From the NCBI GenBank assembly GCA_031292565.1, contig JARLGW010000012.1, forward strand, positions 372,001 to 436,000: a stretch of DNA of 64,000 nt. Reading direction: 5' to 3'. This document shows positions 8,926 through 18,289 of the stretch, piece after piece. How positions within the stretch are numbered: the stretch's first letter is position 1; every line of letters begins with the position of its first letter. The DNA is from Paludibacteraceae bacterium (GTDB lineage: Bacteria; Bacteroidota; Bacteroidia; Bacteroidales; Paludibacteraceae). The notes under the pieces were generated by a model. The model was not told the origin of the DNA, did not search any database, and saw only the letters and a program-made list of their open reading frames with translations. A program made the position numbers and the translations under genes.

Positions 8926-9278
8926 TGCAACGCTTCGGGGCTCATTTTATTTATTGTAATCCCGGTTGCATTGTAGCCAAGGGAGTGATTGAAATAAATG
9001 AAAAAGGGATTGTTTCCCGCCTGTTTTCGTTGAACGACTTTCCCGAAGAGCTCCATACCACCGTTTTTTACAACGGTATATTGCTTCCTCCTCTTTTTGA
9101 AAACCTTGATTTAATGGATTTCCGGGGTCAGCTTGTTTTTTCCGTGTTGGATAAGTTGTATGATGCACATCCGTTTCCCCTGGAGGAAGGGATCATTGCC
9201 CAACTGTATTTGTTGGAAGGACTTGATTTGATCGAAAAAAGAATTTTGCCGGAAACTTCGCTGCTGAAATTATTTTAA
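8925..9278 (+). CDS. Small conserved hypothetical protein
   Basis: A 117-residue soluble protein beginning MQRFGAHFIYCNPGCIVAKGVIEINEKGIVSRLFSL. The opening strands look like the small beta domain preceding the barrel in amidohydrolase-like proteins, but no metal-binding HxH follows and the protein is far too short to be such an enzyme. It is coupled to the DUF4296 gene by a TAATG overlap. The C-terminus faces the 3' end of the RNA methyltransferase gene and overlaps it by nine bases. Function unknown. Confidence 0.65.
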   Translation: MQRFGAHFIYCNPGCIVAKGVIEINEKGIVSRLFSLNDFPEELHTTVFYNGILLPPLFENLDLMDFRGQLVFSVLDKLYDAHPFPLEEGIIAQLYLLEGLDLIEKRILPETSLLKLF

Positions 9279-10025
9279 ACTTCTCCTTCTGAATTCGGCA
9301 CACACGATGGCTGTGGCTACCGCCACGTTGAGCGATTCGGACGTACTTCTGTCAGCCGGATAATTAGGGATAAAGAGGCGTTTGTTTATTTGTTGTTCCA
9401 CTTCCGGGCTTATTCCGTTACCTTCATTTCCCATCACAATAATGCCCTTGTCGGGCAGGTTCTCCGCGTACATATTCTCTCCATCCAAAAAAGTACCGAA
9501 TATAGGGAAGCTGTTTTTTTGTTCTTGTAAAAATGAGGGTAAATCTACCTGAAATATTTTAACGCGGGCTATGGCTCCCATCGTGGCCTGCACCGTTTTC
9601 GGGTTATATACATCCGCACAATGGAGGGAGCAAAAGATGTTTTCTATGCCAAACCAATCCGCTATACGGATGATGGTACCCATGTTGCCGGGGTCTTGAA
9701 TGTCGTCCAGAGCTAATGATAGTGCTTTGTTTATCAGGTTGCTGTTCAACGTGTATGTTGGTTTTTCAAAAACGGCAAATACCTGCTGTGGTGTTTTTTG
9801 CAACGATATTTTTTTTAGTTCCGTTTCGCTAATATCTATAATGTTTGCACATGTGGGCTTGTTTGCAGATAGCCATTCGGAGGTAGCTACCAGTGTGGTG
9901 CAACGAAACGTGGGTAGTAACTCCGCCACCAGTTTGTTGCCCTCGGCTATAAAGAGCCCTTTTTCATCCCTTTGTTTTTTTTGTGACAGGGAGAGGAGGT
10001 CTTTTATTTTATTTTTACTTAACAT
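9270..10025 (-). CDS. RNA 2'-O-ribose methyltransferase, TrmH/SpoU family
   Basis: A 251-residue SPOUT methyltransferase. The N-terminal substrate-binding domain (KIKDLLSLSQKKQRDEKGLFIAEGNKLV) is followed by the knot domain with its three motifs: LDDIQDPGNMGTIIRIADWFGI, GIIVMGNEGNGISPEV and IPNYPADRSTSESLNVAVATAIV. Such enzymes methylate ribose in rRNA or tRNA with SAM; the target nucleotide cannot be assigned. It lies divergent to tamL, an arrangement often seen in Bacteroidota. Confidence 0.93.
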   Translation of the reverse strand: MLSKNKIKDLLSLSQKKQRDEKGLFIAEGNKLVAELLPTFRCTTLVATSEWLSANKPTCANIIDISETELKKISLQKTPQQVFAVFEKPTYTLNSNLINKALSLALDDIQDPGNMGTIIRIADWFGIENIFCSLHCADVYNPKTVQATMGAIARVKIFQVDLPSFLQEQKNSFPIFGTFLDGENMYAENLPDKGIIVMGNEGNGISPEVEQQINKRLFIPNYPADRSTSESLNVAVATAIVCAEFRRRSLK

Positions 10026-10172
10026 TTTGTGCTTGAATAGAATAAAGTGAGTTAATAAGATAATGGATAATGAAACTTATTTTTCGCCAAAGCTAAGAAA
10101 CAAATTGCGAAACAGCTATATTTGCATTTAAATAATTTAAGGTGTATAAGCCTTTTACCACGATAGAGTTGC

Positions 10173-12449
10173 ATGAGAATTAAGTTCGTTTTTGTTGGAT
10201 TCCTTTTTGCTTTGATGCTGATGTCTTGTCGCGTAACCAAATATGTGCCCGACGATCAGTATTTGCTCAATAGGGTGCATTTTAAATCCGATATTAAAGG
10301 CATTGGGTCGGATGAACTTAAGCCTTATTTAAGACAAAAGCCCAATCCAGGTATTTTTGGTAAATTCCGCTTGCAACTTAAAGTGTACAACTTGTCAGGC
10401 CGGGATTCTACCAAGAAAATAAACAGAATATTGCGCAAAATAGGGGAGCCCCCGGTTATATATAGCAATGACCTTACGGTTCAAACCCGCGACCAGATGC
10501 AAAAGTTTCTAGCCAACAAGGGCTATATTAATGCACAAGTTAAGGTTACTACTGCTTTGCGTAAGAAAAAGGCTAACTTGATTTATTCCGTCAAAGGAAA
10601 TGAGCCTTATTATATTCGTAACATACGTTACGATATTGATGACGACAGTATCCGTAGTTATATTTTTAGCGATACGATAGGTACTAGCATTAACCGTGGC
10701 AATCTGTTTGACGTGGATTTGTTGGAAACAGAACGGCAACGGTTGGTTAGCTTGCTCCGAAGGAATGGTTTTTATTACTTTAATAGAGACTATTTGTATG
10801 TTGAGGCTGATACCGCGTTGAACTCCAATCAGGTGGATATAACCTTGAAATCGCGTCCTATGCTTCAAACAAAAACCGATGGAACCATTGAGCGTGTTCC
10901 CCATCGGCGTATGAAAATAAATACGGTTTCGGTTTTACCGTGGTATAATCCACAGAAAAAGATGCTGGAGCAAATTAAGGACACTGTTTTTTACGGCGGA
11001 TATATTTTCTTTTACGATGAAAAAAGGCAATTGAAGCCATCCATGTTGGCTGAGAAAACCTTCATTGCACCCGGAGCCTATTATGATGAAAAGGATGTGG
11101 AGCGCACGTATGCTGCTTTAAACACCCTGGGTACCACTAAATATATCAATATTGTATTCCGCGAGGTAGGCGGCGATTTGTTGGATTGTTACATACTGAT
11201 TTCGCCTACAAAGGTTCAAAATTTCTCGGTGGAGGTGGAGGGTAACAATACGGATGGTGACATAGGTACCGCCGTTAATGGCACCTATCAGCATCGAAAT
11301 ATGTTTAAGGGTGCCGAGCAGCTCAGTATTAAAGCAAGAGCAGCTTATCAGCCGATGGGAGAGCTGTCCAACATGCTGTCCAACAATTCGATTGATTTAA
11401 GTACAGAGGCAACGCTTTCTTTTCCTAAATTTATGTTTCCGTTTCTTTCCAAAGAAGTGCGTCAACGGGTTCGGGCATCAACAGAATTGTCCGCGTCTTA
11501 TAATTATCAAACGAATCCGTGGTATGCCCGCACCATTCTTAATTCAGGATTGAAATATGTTTGGGTTACGGGTTCCCGAAACACCGAACGCTATACCATC
11601 ACCCCGGTAGAAATCAGTTATGTGTATTTGCCCCGGATCTCGGATGATTTTAAAACCAACTACCTAAACGCGTCTTCAATACTTAAATATAGTTATGAGA
11701 ACCACTTTATAATGAGTACCGGCTTTTCGTTTTCGCGTAACACGGGAAATCCATCAAAACCTCTTTTAAGTTATTTTTCTTATTGGGGAAGTGCAGAAAC
11801 AGGGGGTAATTTGTTGTCGGCAATATGTAGTTTAACCAATGCAAAGAAAGAAGACGGGGTATATAAAATAGGTAATATACAATATGCACAGTATGCAAAA
11901 GGTGAAATAGATTTCTCTGAAAATAAAATTATAGACACCCGGAATAAAATTGTTTACCATACCCATTTCGGCTTGGCTTATCCGTATGGAAATGCGGATG
12001 TGGTTCCATTTGAAAAGCGTTTTTACGCTGGGGGGGCAAATAGTGTGCGAGGATGGTCTATGTGGACGTTGGGTCCCGGCATTTACAAGAGCTCAACCAG
12101 TGGAACCGACTTTATGCAGGTGGGTGATGTTAAGTTGGATTTGAACGTGGAGTATCGGTTTAAGTTGTTCTGGGTGCTTGAGGGTGCCGCGTTCTTAGAC
12201 GGTGGTAACGTGTGGACTATTCGTTCGTACGACACGCAGGAGGGAGGGGTGTTCAAGTTCGATTCTTTCTACAATCAGCTTGCTTACGCTTATGGACTTG
12301 GGCTACGGTTTAATTTCTCATTCTTCCTTTTCCGCATAGATGCGGGGGTAAAACTTTATGACCCTTCGGAAACCGGAAGCGAGCGCTGGTGCTTCCCTGT
12401 AAATCATAACGACATAGCTTACCATTTTGCAATTGGATATCCATTTTAG
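10173..12449 (+). CDS. tamL: TamL-type BamA/TamA family outer-membrane lipoprotein
   Basis: The 758-residue protein has a lipobox near residue 19 (LMLMSC), POTRA-like repeats in the first half (e.g. YYIRNIRYDIDDDSIRSYIF) and an Omp85 barrel in the second. The RGW loop is present (FYAGGANSVRGWS), and the protein ends in a strand closing with F (YHFAIGYPF). A lipidated TamA relative is the Bacteroidota form called TamL, usually thought to act with a TamB protein in outer-membrane assembly or lipid transport. No tamB is in this window. It is monocistronic. Confidence 0.88.
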   Translation: MRIKFVFVGFLFALMLMSCRVTKYVPDDQYLLNRVHFKSDIKGIGSDELKPYLRQKPNPGIFGKFRLQLKVYNLSGRDSTKKINRILRKIGEPPVIYSNDLTVQTRDQMQKFLANKGYINAQVKVTTALRKKKANLIYSVKGNEPYYIRNIRYDIDDDSIRSYIFSDTIGTSINRGNLFDVDLLETERQRLVSLLRRNGFYYFNRDYLYVEADTALNSNQVDITLKSRPMLQTKTDGTIERVPHRRMKINTVSVLPWYNPQKKMLEQIKDTVFYGGYIFFYDEKRQLKPSMLAEKTFIAPGAYYDEKDVERTYAALNTLGTTKYINIVFREVGGDLLDCYILISPTKVQNFSVEVEGNNTDGDIGTAVNGTYQHRNMFKGAEQLSIKARAAYQPMGELSNMLSNNSIDLSTEATLSFPKFMFPFLSKEVRQRVRASTELSASYNYQTNPWYARTILNSGLKYVWVTGSRNTERYTITPVEISYVYLPRISDDFKTNYLNASSILKYSYENHFIMSTGFSFSRNTGNPSKPLLSYFSYWGSAETGGNLLSAICSLTNAKKEDGVYKIGNIQYAQYAKGEIDFSENKIIDTRNKIVYHTHFGLAYPYGNADVVPFEKRFYAGGANSVRGWSMWTLGPGIYKSSTSGTDFMQVGDVKLDLNVEYRFKLFWVLEGAAFLDGGNVWTIRSYDTQEGGVFKFDSFYNQLAYAYGLGLRFNFSFFLFRIDAGVKLYDPSETGSERWCFPVNHNDIAYHFAIGYPF

Positions 12450-12490
12450 TTAAAATTGGCTTTAGGTGATACAAGTTATATTTTTTTTGC

Positions 12491-12498
12491 TAAATTTG
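12491..12498 (+). promoter_or_regulatory. -7 box upstream of the ECF sigma gene
   Basis: TAAATTTG matches TAnnTTTG and would give a leader of about 80 bases. No convincing TTTG lies at the expected spacing, so this is a weaker call. Confidence 0.4.
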
Positions 12499-12585
12499 TG
12501 TAAGATTAAGCAATAAAACATAACCAACCTTAAATTGTATTGCCTATAGGACGACTCCTACTTTGAACCTTAAAAATCCAAAGTA

Positions 12586-13179
12586 ATGAAAAGCTACAAA
12601 TGCTTAGCCGATGAAGAATTGGTTAAATTGTACGCAGACGGAAGTAACGCTGCTTTTGAAGTCTTATTAAACAGATACAAAAGCAAAGTTTATTCTTATA
12701 TTTATTTCGTGGTACGAAATAGAGAAATCTGCGAAGACGTCTTCCAAGAAACTTTTATTAAAGCCATCACCACTATCAAGCAGGGTCGTTATGTTGAAAA
12801 CGGCAAATTCCTAGCTTGGATCAATCGAATCGCACATAATTTAATTATTGACTATTTTCGTCGTGAGCAAAATGAAAACACTTGCTCCAACGAAAGCAAT
12901 GGTTATGATTTATTCGACACTGTTCATTTAACCGATAATAGTGTTGAAGATGATTTGGTACGCGACCAGGTGATGAAAGATGTTGCCCGTTTGGTTAATT
13001 ACTTACCCAAAACGCAACAAGAAGTAATCAGATTGCGTTACTATGAAGACTTGAGTTTTAAAGAAATTGCCGAAAAAACAGGCGTAAGCATTAACACCGC
13101 TTTAGGTCGTATGCGTTACGCCGTGATGAATATGCGTCGTATAGCCGAGGAAAAAGATATTTTATTAGTGTTGAATTAA
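12586..13179 (+). CDS. ECF-type RNA polymerase sigma-70 factor
   Basis: The 197 residues contain sigma region 2 (NRYKSKVYSYIYFVVRNREICEDVFQETFIKAITTI) and region 4 (LPKTQQEVIRLRYYEDLSFKEIAEKTGVSINTALGRMRYAVMNM). There is no anti-sigma gene beside it and no SusCD pair, so it is not of the polysaccharide-locus type. Its sequence style resembles the conserved stand-alone sigma factors of Bacteroidota; SigP, the partner of PorX in Porphyromonas, is of this type. Since porX is in this window, orthology to SigP is possible but unproven. Confidence 0.92.
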   Translation: MKSYKCLADEELVKLYADGSNAAFEVLLNRYKSKVYSYIYFVVRNREICEDVFQETFIKAITTIKQGRYVENGKFLAWINRIAHNLIIDYFRREQNENTCSNESNGYDLFDTVHLTDNSVEDDLVRDQVMKDVARLVNYLPKTQQEVIRLRYYEDLSFKEIAEKTGVSINTALGRMRYAVMNMRRIAEEKDILLVLN

Positions 13180-13200
13180 GCCTATTAGTTTTAAGCTAAT

Positions 13201-13240
13201 AAAAAATGGAAAGCATTTATGTTGCTTTCCATTTTTTGTT
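13201..13240. terminator. Bidirectional terminator between the sigma gene and the activase gene
   Basis: AAAAAATGGAAAGC and GCTTTCCATTTTTT form a hairpin with A and T runs on both sides. It sits between convergent genes and can serve both. Confidence 0.9.
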
Positions 13241-13259
13241 TTTATAGGATAACGTTGAA

Positions 13260-16200
13260 TTATTTTTTCACATCGTTTTCTTTTTCCATCAGCATGAAAT
13301 GTAGGCGGTTGAGCACGTTTACCTGACTGGTGCCGTAATCGAAATCGAGAAACAACAGGTTAATGTCAGGATATTCTTTTTTGATTCGTTTCTCTATACC
13401 CTTGCCCACGATGTGGTTGGCAATACAGCCAAAAGGCTGAATACAAATAATATCTTTAATGCCCTGTTTGGCATAGCCTGCTATTTCGCCGGGAATGAGC
13501 CATCCCTCACCATATTGGTTCAATAGGTTCACCGTTTTGGATGCCAGTTCGGCTTCCTCTCTAGCTCCTTCTATCGGGCGGTAACGAACAAAATCAGTCA
13601 ACACCTTCTCGTATTTATTGATGTACGTGTTGATGGCAAATTCGCTCAATCGGCTTACCAGTTTCCATTGGCTTTTGTTTTGCATAAACTGGCTTTCCAG
13701 CACATCGTTGTTTACAAAGTTCTGCATTAGGAAGTTAGTGATAGGTGGTACTGCTACTTCTATACCCTGTTCTATCAGCCAGTTTACAATACCGTAATTA
13801 CCAAAGGAATTATACTTCACGTAAATCTCTCCGATAATACCAATGGTTTGCACCTCTCGGTCAGTACAAGGCACGGCATTAAACTCCGCAACGGCTTCTT
13901 TCAGCAGTTGCTTTAGCTGTTTATTTTTGCCTTCTTGCAAAAGGAATACCGATTTCTCCAGGTATTTTTCCTTCAAGGCTTCACTTTGTCCGGGCACTAG
14001 CTCTCGGCTGATGGTTGCATAATATAATCGCGACAAGGCATCGCTGAAAAAGATAGCATGTAGCACGGTGAACAACACCTTTTTATAATCGAAGTCAAAA
14101 CCCGGTTGCTCGTTGATAGTTCCCGCCCCGGTAGCAATGGCCACCACGGGGATGTCTTTATACCCGGCATTCACTAAGCTTCTTTTTATGAGCGAAATAT
14201 AATTGGTAGCACGGCATTGTCCTGCTGTTTGAGTGATGCCGATGGCTACGTCATTCAAATCATAGTTACCACTTTTCACGGCGGAAATCAAATCGCCCAC
14301 TATCAATAAAGCCGGGTAGCATACTTCATTGTTCATCACCTGAAGAGCCGTGTCCAACGTGTTTTTGTTCGGCTTAGGCAGGTTCACCAGTTTATAACCC
14401 ATTTTGGCAAATATCATGGGGATGTAGGGCGAATAGAAATCGCCAAACCAAGGTGCCAATATAGTTTTTTGTTTGTCGTCCACGGTAAACGGACGGGTGG
14501 TGACAAACTTTTTAGCGGCTGTTTCTATCGTGTGTTTCAGTTTGATTGATTCAACCAACGAACGCAAGCGCAGTTTGATCGACCCCGTGCTGGCAATTTC
14601 GTCAATGCGGATAAGGGTGTACGATTTGTTATGCCGTTTCAGCAAATCCTTCACCTCGTCCACGATGATGGCATCGGGGCCACAACCGAACGAATTCATT
14701 TGCACTAAATGAATGGGGGTGTCCTGCTTTGCCACCCACGAAGCTGCTTGTAGCACCCGGTTTGGGTACGACCATTGCGAAATGGTGAAATATTCGGATC
14801 GGAATGTGTTGCTATCGCTTTCCGAAGCAATTTCTTCATTAATCACACACACACCTAGATCGGAAAGAATATCCGATATTTTTTGATGTATCAGCGGGTC
14901 GGTGTGGTATGGATGCCCGGCCAACATGATGATAGGCGTTTGGTCTTTTTTTGCCTGATTGTAAATAGCTTGGTTTCTATCTACAATTTCTTTCTTAAAC
15001 CGGTTTTGAGCCGTCAATGCTTTTTCAAACGCGCCATCAACCGTTTTTTTAGTTACCCCCAATGAGGTAAGATATGCTACGCATGACTTTTTGAGCAATT
15101 TTTCATCCTTGAAATTGAAGGCGGGCGAATCTAGCGGAACTCCTGTTTTAATATTTTTCAGCACTTCGGAGTAGGCTGTTACAACAGGGCAATTGTAGCA
15201 GTTGTGTGCATTTTTAAATTCTTCTTTTTCAAATAAAATAAAGGGGTAAAAAATTCTGTCCACACCCTGCTCGGCCAAATCTACAACATGTCCGTTGGAA
15301 AGCTTGGCCGGGAAACAGATATTGTCGGACATAATGCTTCCGGCACCTTTTTCATAAAGCTTGGTTGTACTTTCGCCCGACAGTACCACTTCCAACCCCG
15401 ACTCTTGAAACAGGGTTTGCCAAAACGGAAAGTTCTCGTAAAGGCTTAATATACGGGGGATACCTATTCTAAGCGTACCCTTGCCCTCTTTCTCGGTTGG
15501 TTTAAACAGCAATTCGCGTTTGAACTCAAATATATTCTCACCCCGTTTTTGTTGTTCGGGGTTGTTGGTAAACACCTTCTCGCATTTATTGCCCGAATAG
15601 CATTTTTTGCCGTTGGCGAATTGGAACACGGTAATTTGGCAATTGTTGGTACACGCCTTGCAATACGAAAATTTCATATCGTAATTGCCCACGGATGTTA
15701 GATTCTCCAATCCGATAAACGTGGACGGCTTGTCTCCTTGTTTTGATTTGGCATATATGGCAGCGCCATAGGCACCCATCAGTTCGGGTTTGTCCGATGC
15801 GCTCACTTGCTTGCCCGAAAGCAATTCCAACGCGCGGAACACGGCCTTGTTTTTAAACGTACCGCCTTGCACCACAATGTTATTGCCAATCTCTTTCAGG
15901 TGTTCCAAATTAAGCACCTTGTACAAGCAGTTTTTCACTACTGAATAGGCCAGTCCGGCTGATAAATCTTCCACCGTGGCTCCATCCTTGATGGCTTGGC
16001 GCACTTTGGAATTCATAAACACCGTGCAACGTGAACCTAAATCGCAAGGAGCTGAAGAGTCGCAAGCCAGTTGCGAAAAATGCTGGGCGGTGAATCCCAG
16101 GTTTTTGGCAAAGCCTTCTATAAACGATCCGCAACCTGATGAGCAGGCTTCGTTAATTTCAATGTCGGTAATGGTATTATTTTGTGCAAAAATGGCTTTA

Positions 16201-17495
16201 ATGTCCTGTCCGCCAATATCGAGGATAAATGAAACGTTAGGGTCTATTTGTTTCGCGGCCAGGTAGTGGGCTATGGTTTCCACAATGCCGTAGTCCATGT
16301 TTAATGCAGCATGCAGCAAGTCCTCACCATAACCGGTTACGGCGGTGCCCAGCACCTGCAATTGGCATCCTTTTTCGTCCAGCTCTTTTTTGAACGCGAT
16401 CAAACCTTCCGTTACCGTTTTTAGCGGATTGCCCTGATTGTTGGCATAGAATGTATAAAGAATTTTATCTTCTTTGTCGGTAACCACAATTTTGGTGGTG
16501 GTAGAACCGGAATCAATTCCGATATAAGCCTCTTGTGTTTTATCATAGTCCTTTACCGGGATGTGGATTAGTCGGCGTTCGCTTTCCCATTTGGTAAAAG
16601 GCTGCGCGGCATGAAATAGTGGAGGCATGGATTTTTCCCCGGTTTCAGTTTTGCCGGAGTAATTGGTCAATTCCTCTATCAAGATATTGATTAGCTTGGC
16701 TTTGTTGTCCTCGCGCACAGACAGTGCTGCACCCAAAGCGGTAAACAATTGCGCGTTGTCCGGGATGGCATAATCCGTTTCGTTCAGCTTCAGCAATTTG
16801 ATAAAAGCTGTTCGGAGCGACGACATGTACGTCAACGGCCCTCCGCAGAACACCACCTGTGGGTTCAAGTCACAACCACGAGCCAAAGAGTTTACCGTTT
16901 GCAAAGCCACGGCATGAAAGATGGAGGCCGAAATATCGTTCCGGCTTATTTTGCGGGCAATCAGGTTCTGTACATCTGTTTTGGCAAAAACCCCGCAGCG
17001 GGAGGCTATAGGGTAAATAGTAGTGCTTTTCTGTGCCATGCTGTCCATATCGTCGATAGGGATGTTGAGCAAGCTTGCCATTTGGTCTATAAACGCACCT
17101 GTACCACCGGCACAGTTACCGTTCATCCGTATGTCGGGCGATTTTCCTTTTTGCAGCAATACCAGTTTGGCATCTTCGCCGCCGATGTCCACCAACGTTT
17201 TTGCTTCGGGGTAGAATGTTTGTAAGGATTTGGTTACGGCAATTACTTCCTGCACAAACTGAATGTTCAGTTGTTCGGTCATACCCATAGCACCCGAACC
17301 CGTCATACAAATATTAATTTCCACGTTCCCGATTTCGGCCATGAGTTCGGTAAGAATCTCGGTAATGGTTTCCACCAACCGGGTAAAATGGCGGCGGTAC
17401 GATTTGTATAAAATTCGGTTATTTGCATCTAAGGCCACTACCTTGGCTGTTGTCGATCCAATGTCTATCCCCAGACGTATGTGTTCGTTCTTCAT
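13260..17495 (-). CDS. Giant activator of 2-hydroxyacyl-CoA dehydratase type (tandem BadF/BcrAD ATPase plus DUF2229)
   Basis: This 1411-residue fusion has two ASKHA ATPase modules, one at the start (IRLGIDIGSTTAKVVALD) and one near residue 320 (AYIGIDSGSTTTKIVVTD). Each carries the Cys loop that holds the shared [4Fe-4S] cluster in activators such as HgdC (NCAGGTGAF and EACSSGCGSF). A Cys-rich element follows (YCKACTNNCQ ... KCYSGNKC), then a DUF2229 and dehydratase-like region. Homodimeric activators use ATP to drive one electron to a dehydratase; here the dimer seems fused into one chain. The natural client is unknown and no separate hgdAB-like genes are nearby. The TetR gene just upstream probably controls it. 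Confidence 0.9.
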   Translation of the reverse strand: MKNEHIRLGIDIGSTTAKVVALDANNRILYKSYRRHFTRLVETITEILTELMAEIGNVEINICMTGSGAMGMTEQLNIQFVQEVIAVTKSLQTFYPEAKTLVDIGGEDAKLVLLQKGKSPDIRMNGNCAGGTGAFIDQMASLLNIPIDDMDSMAQKSTTIYPIASRCGVFAKTDVQNLIARKISRNDISASIFHAVALQTVNSLARGCDLNPQVVFCGGPLTYMSSLRTAFIKLLKLNETDYAIPDNAQLFTALGAALSVREDNKAKLINILIEELTNYSGKTETGEKSMPPLFHAAQPFTKWESERRLIHIPVKDYDKTQEAYIGIDSGSTTTKIVVTDKEDKILYTFYANNQGNPLKTVTEGLIAFKKELDEKGCQLQVLGTAVTGYGEDLLHAALNMDYGIVETIAHYLAAKQIDPNVSFILDIGGQDIKAIFAQNNTITDIEINEACSSGCGSFIEGFAKNLGFTAQHFSQLACDSSAPCDLGSRCTVFMNSKVRQAIKDGATVEDLSAGLAYSVVKNCLYKVLNLEHLKEIGNNIVVQGGTFKNKAVFRALELLSGKQVSASDKPELMGAYGAAIYAKSKQGDKPSTFIGLENLTSVGNYDMKFSYCKACTNNCQITVFQFANGKKCYSGNKCEKVFTNNPEQQKRGENIFEFKRELLFKPTEKEGKGTLRIGIPRILSLYENFPFWQTLFQESGLEVVLSGESTTKLYEKGAGSIMSDNICFPAKLSNGHVVDLAEQGVDRIFYPFILFEKEEFKNAHNCYNCPVVTAYSEVLKNIKTGVPLDSPAFNFKDEKLLKKSCVAYLTSLGVTKKTVDGAFEKALTAQNRFKKEIVDRNQAIYNQAKKDQTPIIMLAGHPYHTDPLIHQKISDILSDLGVCVINEEIASESDSNTFRSEYFTISQWSYPNRVLQAASWVAKQDTPIHLVQMNSFGCGPDAIIVDEVKDLLKRHNKSYTLIRIDEIASTGSIKLRLRSLVESIKLKHTIETAAKKFVTTRPFTVDDKQKTILAPWFGDFYSPYIPMIFAKMGYKLVNLPKPNKNTLDTALQVMNNEVCYPALLIVGDLISAVKSGNYDLNDVAIGITQTAGQCRATNYISLIKRSLVNAGYKDIPVVAIATGAGTINEQPGFDFDYKKVLFTVLHAIFFSDALSRLYYATISRELVPGQSEALKEKYLEKSVFLLQEGKNKQLKQLLKEAVAEFNAVPCTDREVQTIGIIGEIYVKYNSFGNYGIVNWLIEQGIEVAVPPITNFLMQNFVNNDVLESQFMQNKSQWKLVSRLSEFAINTYINKYEKVLTDFVRYRPIEGAREEAELASKTVNLLNQYGEGWLIPGEIAGYAKQGIKDIICIQPFGCIANHIVGKGIEKRIKKEYPDINLLFLDFDYGTSQVNVLNRLHFMLMEKENDVKK

Positions 17496-17511
17496 GTATT
17501 AAAAAAATAAG

Positions 17512-18126
17512 TTATAGATATAGCCAGTTTGTTATAATTTCGGCAATTACCGTTCTTCGTTCAATAATAAACGAATCGAAATTGCTTCCATCGCTTTCCA
17601 GCACGTTTTCCAGTACTGGTTTACATATAAAAGGAAAAATGCAGAGTCCAGCCACGGTAACAACCAGTTGAGAGAGGTTAAATGGTCGCACTTTGCCGGC
17701 TTTTACTTCTTCTTCCATTTGTTTTTCAATGATGTCGAAGTTAATCGTGGTTGAATTTTTGAGAATAAAGCCTATTACTTTATCGGGGTTTCGGCGGATT
17801 TCCGATGCCATAAATCCCGGCAATTGATCGTTGTCGTGCAACAGGTCTAAATAGTTATAGGCAAATTCAATTATTTTTTCAACCAATGGAATGTCCTTAC
17901 TAATTGTTTGATTGATTTTGGGCATCATATTATCCATTGCCATCGATAATATTGACTCAAAAAGCGTATCTTTATTCCTGAAATAATAATGTAGCGAAGT
18001 TCTACTTATTCCGGCTTTACTGGCAATATCCTGCATGGTGGTATTAACCAGCCCCTTTTGCAGAAACACCAATTGAGCTGCTTCAAAAATCCTTTTCTCG
18101 GTATCAAATTCTTTTATAGAACTCAT
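17512..18126 (-). CDS. TetR-family transcriptional repressor
   Basis: The 204 residues start with a classic TetR helix-turn-helix (KRIFEAAQLVFLQKGLVNTTMQDIASKAGISRTSLHYYFRNKDTLFESI) followed by a helical ligand domain. It lies 16 bases upstream of the giant activase in the same direction, so the two are almost certainly one unit. A perfect seven-base inverted repeat in its promoter region (TTTGACA-TTCG-TGTCAAA) is a good candidate operator for autoregulation. The ligand is unknown; given the partner gene, a fatty-acyl or hydroxyacyl-CoA is a reasonable guess. Confidence 0.93.
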   Translation of the reverse strand: MSSIKEFDTEKRIFEAAQLVFLQKGLVNTTMQDIASKAGISRTSLHYYFRNKDTLFESILSMAMDNMMPKINQTISKDIPLVEKIIEFAYNYLDLLHDNDQLPGFMASEIRRNPDKVIGFILKNSTTINFDIIEKQMEEEVKAGKVRPFNLSQLVVTVAGLCIFPFICKPVLENVLESDGSNFDSFIIERRTVIAEIITNWLYL

Positions 18127-18150
18127 AGAATTTTTATGTTGACAGTGGTG

Positions 18151-18168
18151 TTTGACATTCGTGTCAAA
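18151..18168. promoter_or_regulatory. Probable TetR operator
   Basis: TTTGACA-TTCG-TGTCAAA, perfect seven-base arms, begins 25 bases upstream of the tetR start. A further GTTGACA half-site lies immediately on the gene side, making overlapping half-sites. Position and symmetry suit TetR autoregulation. Confidence 0.65.
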
Positions 18169-18256
18169 ATTAGTGAAAATTTTTCACATATGAAGTGCTT
18201 GGTTTTCAAATAGCGGTAAAATTTAACTAGAAATCATGGCTATGAAAAAATAATGT

Positions 18257-18264
18257 TATTTTTG
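18257..18264 (+). promoter_or_regulatory. -7 box of pyrH
   Basis: TATTTTTG matches TAnnTTTG, 25 bases before the pyrH ATG. No clear TTTG is found 19 bases upstream. Confidence 0.5.
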
Positions 18265-18289
18265 CTTTGCTTAAAAAATAAAATAAAAC

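Noticed and set aside
15910-17310. Several ORFs opposite or within the giant activase gene
   Set aside because: They are shadows in other frames of a long, well-supported coding sequence.
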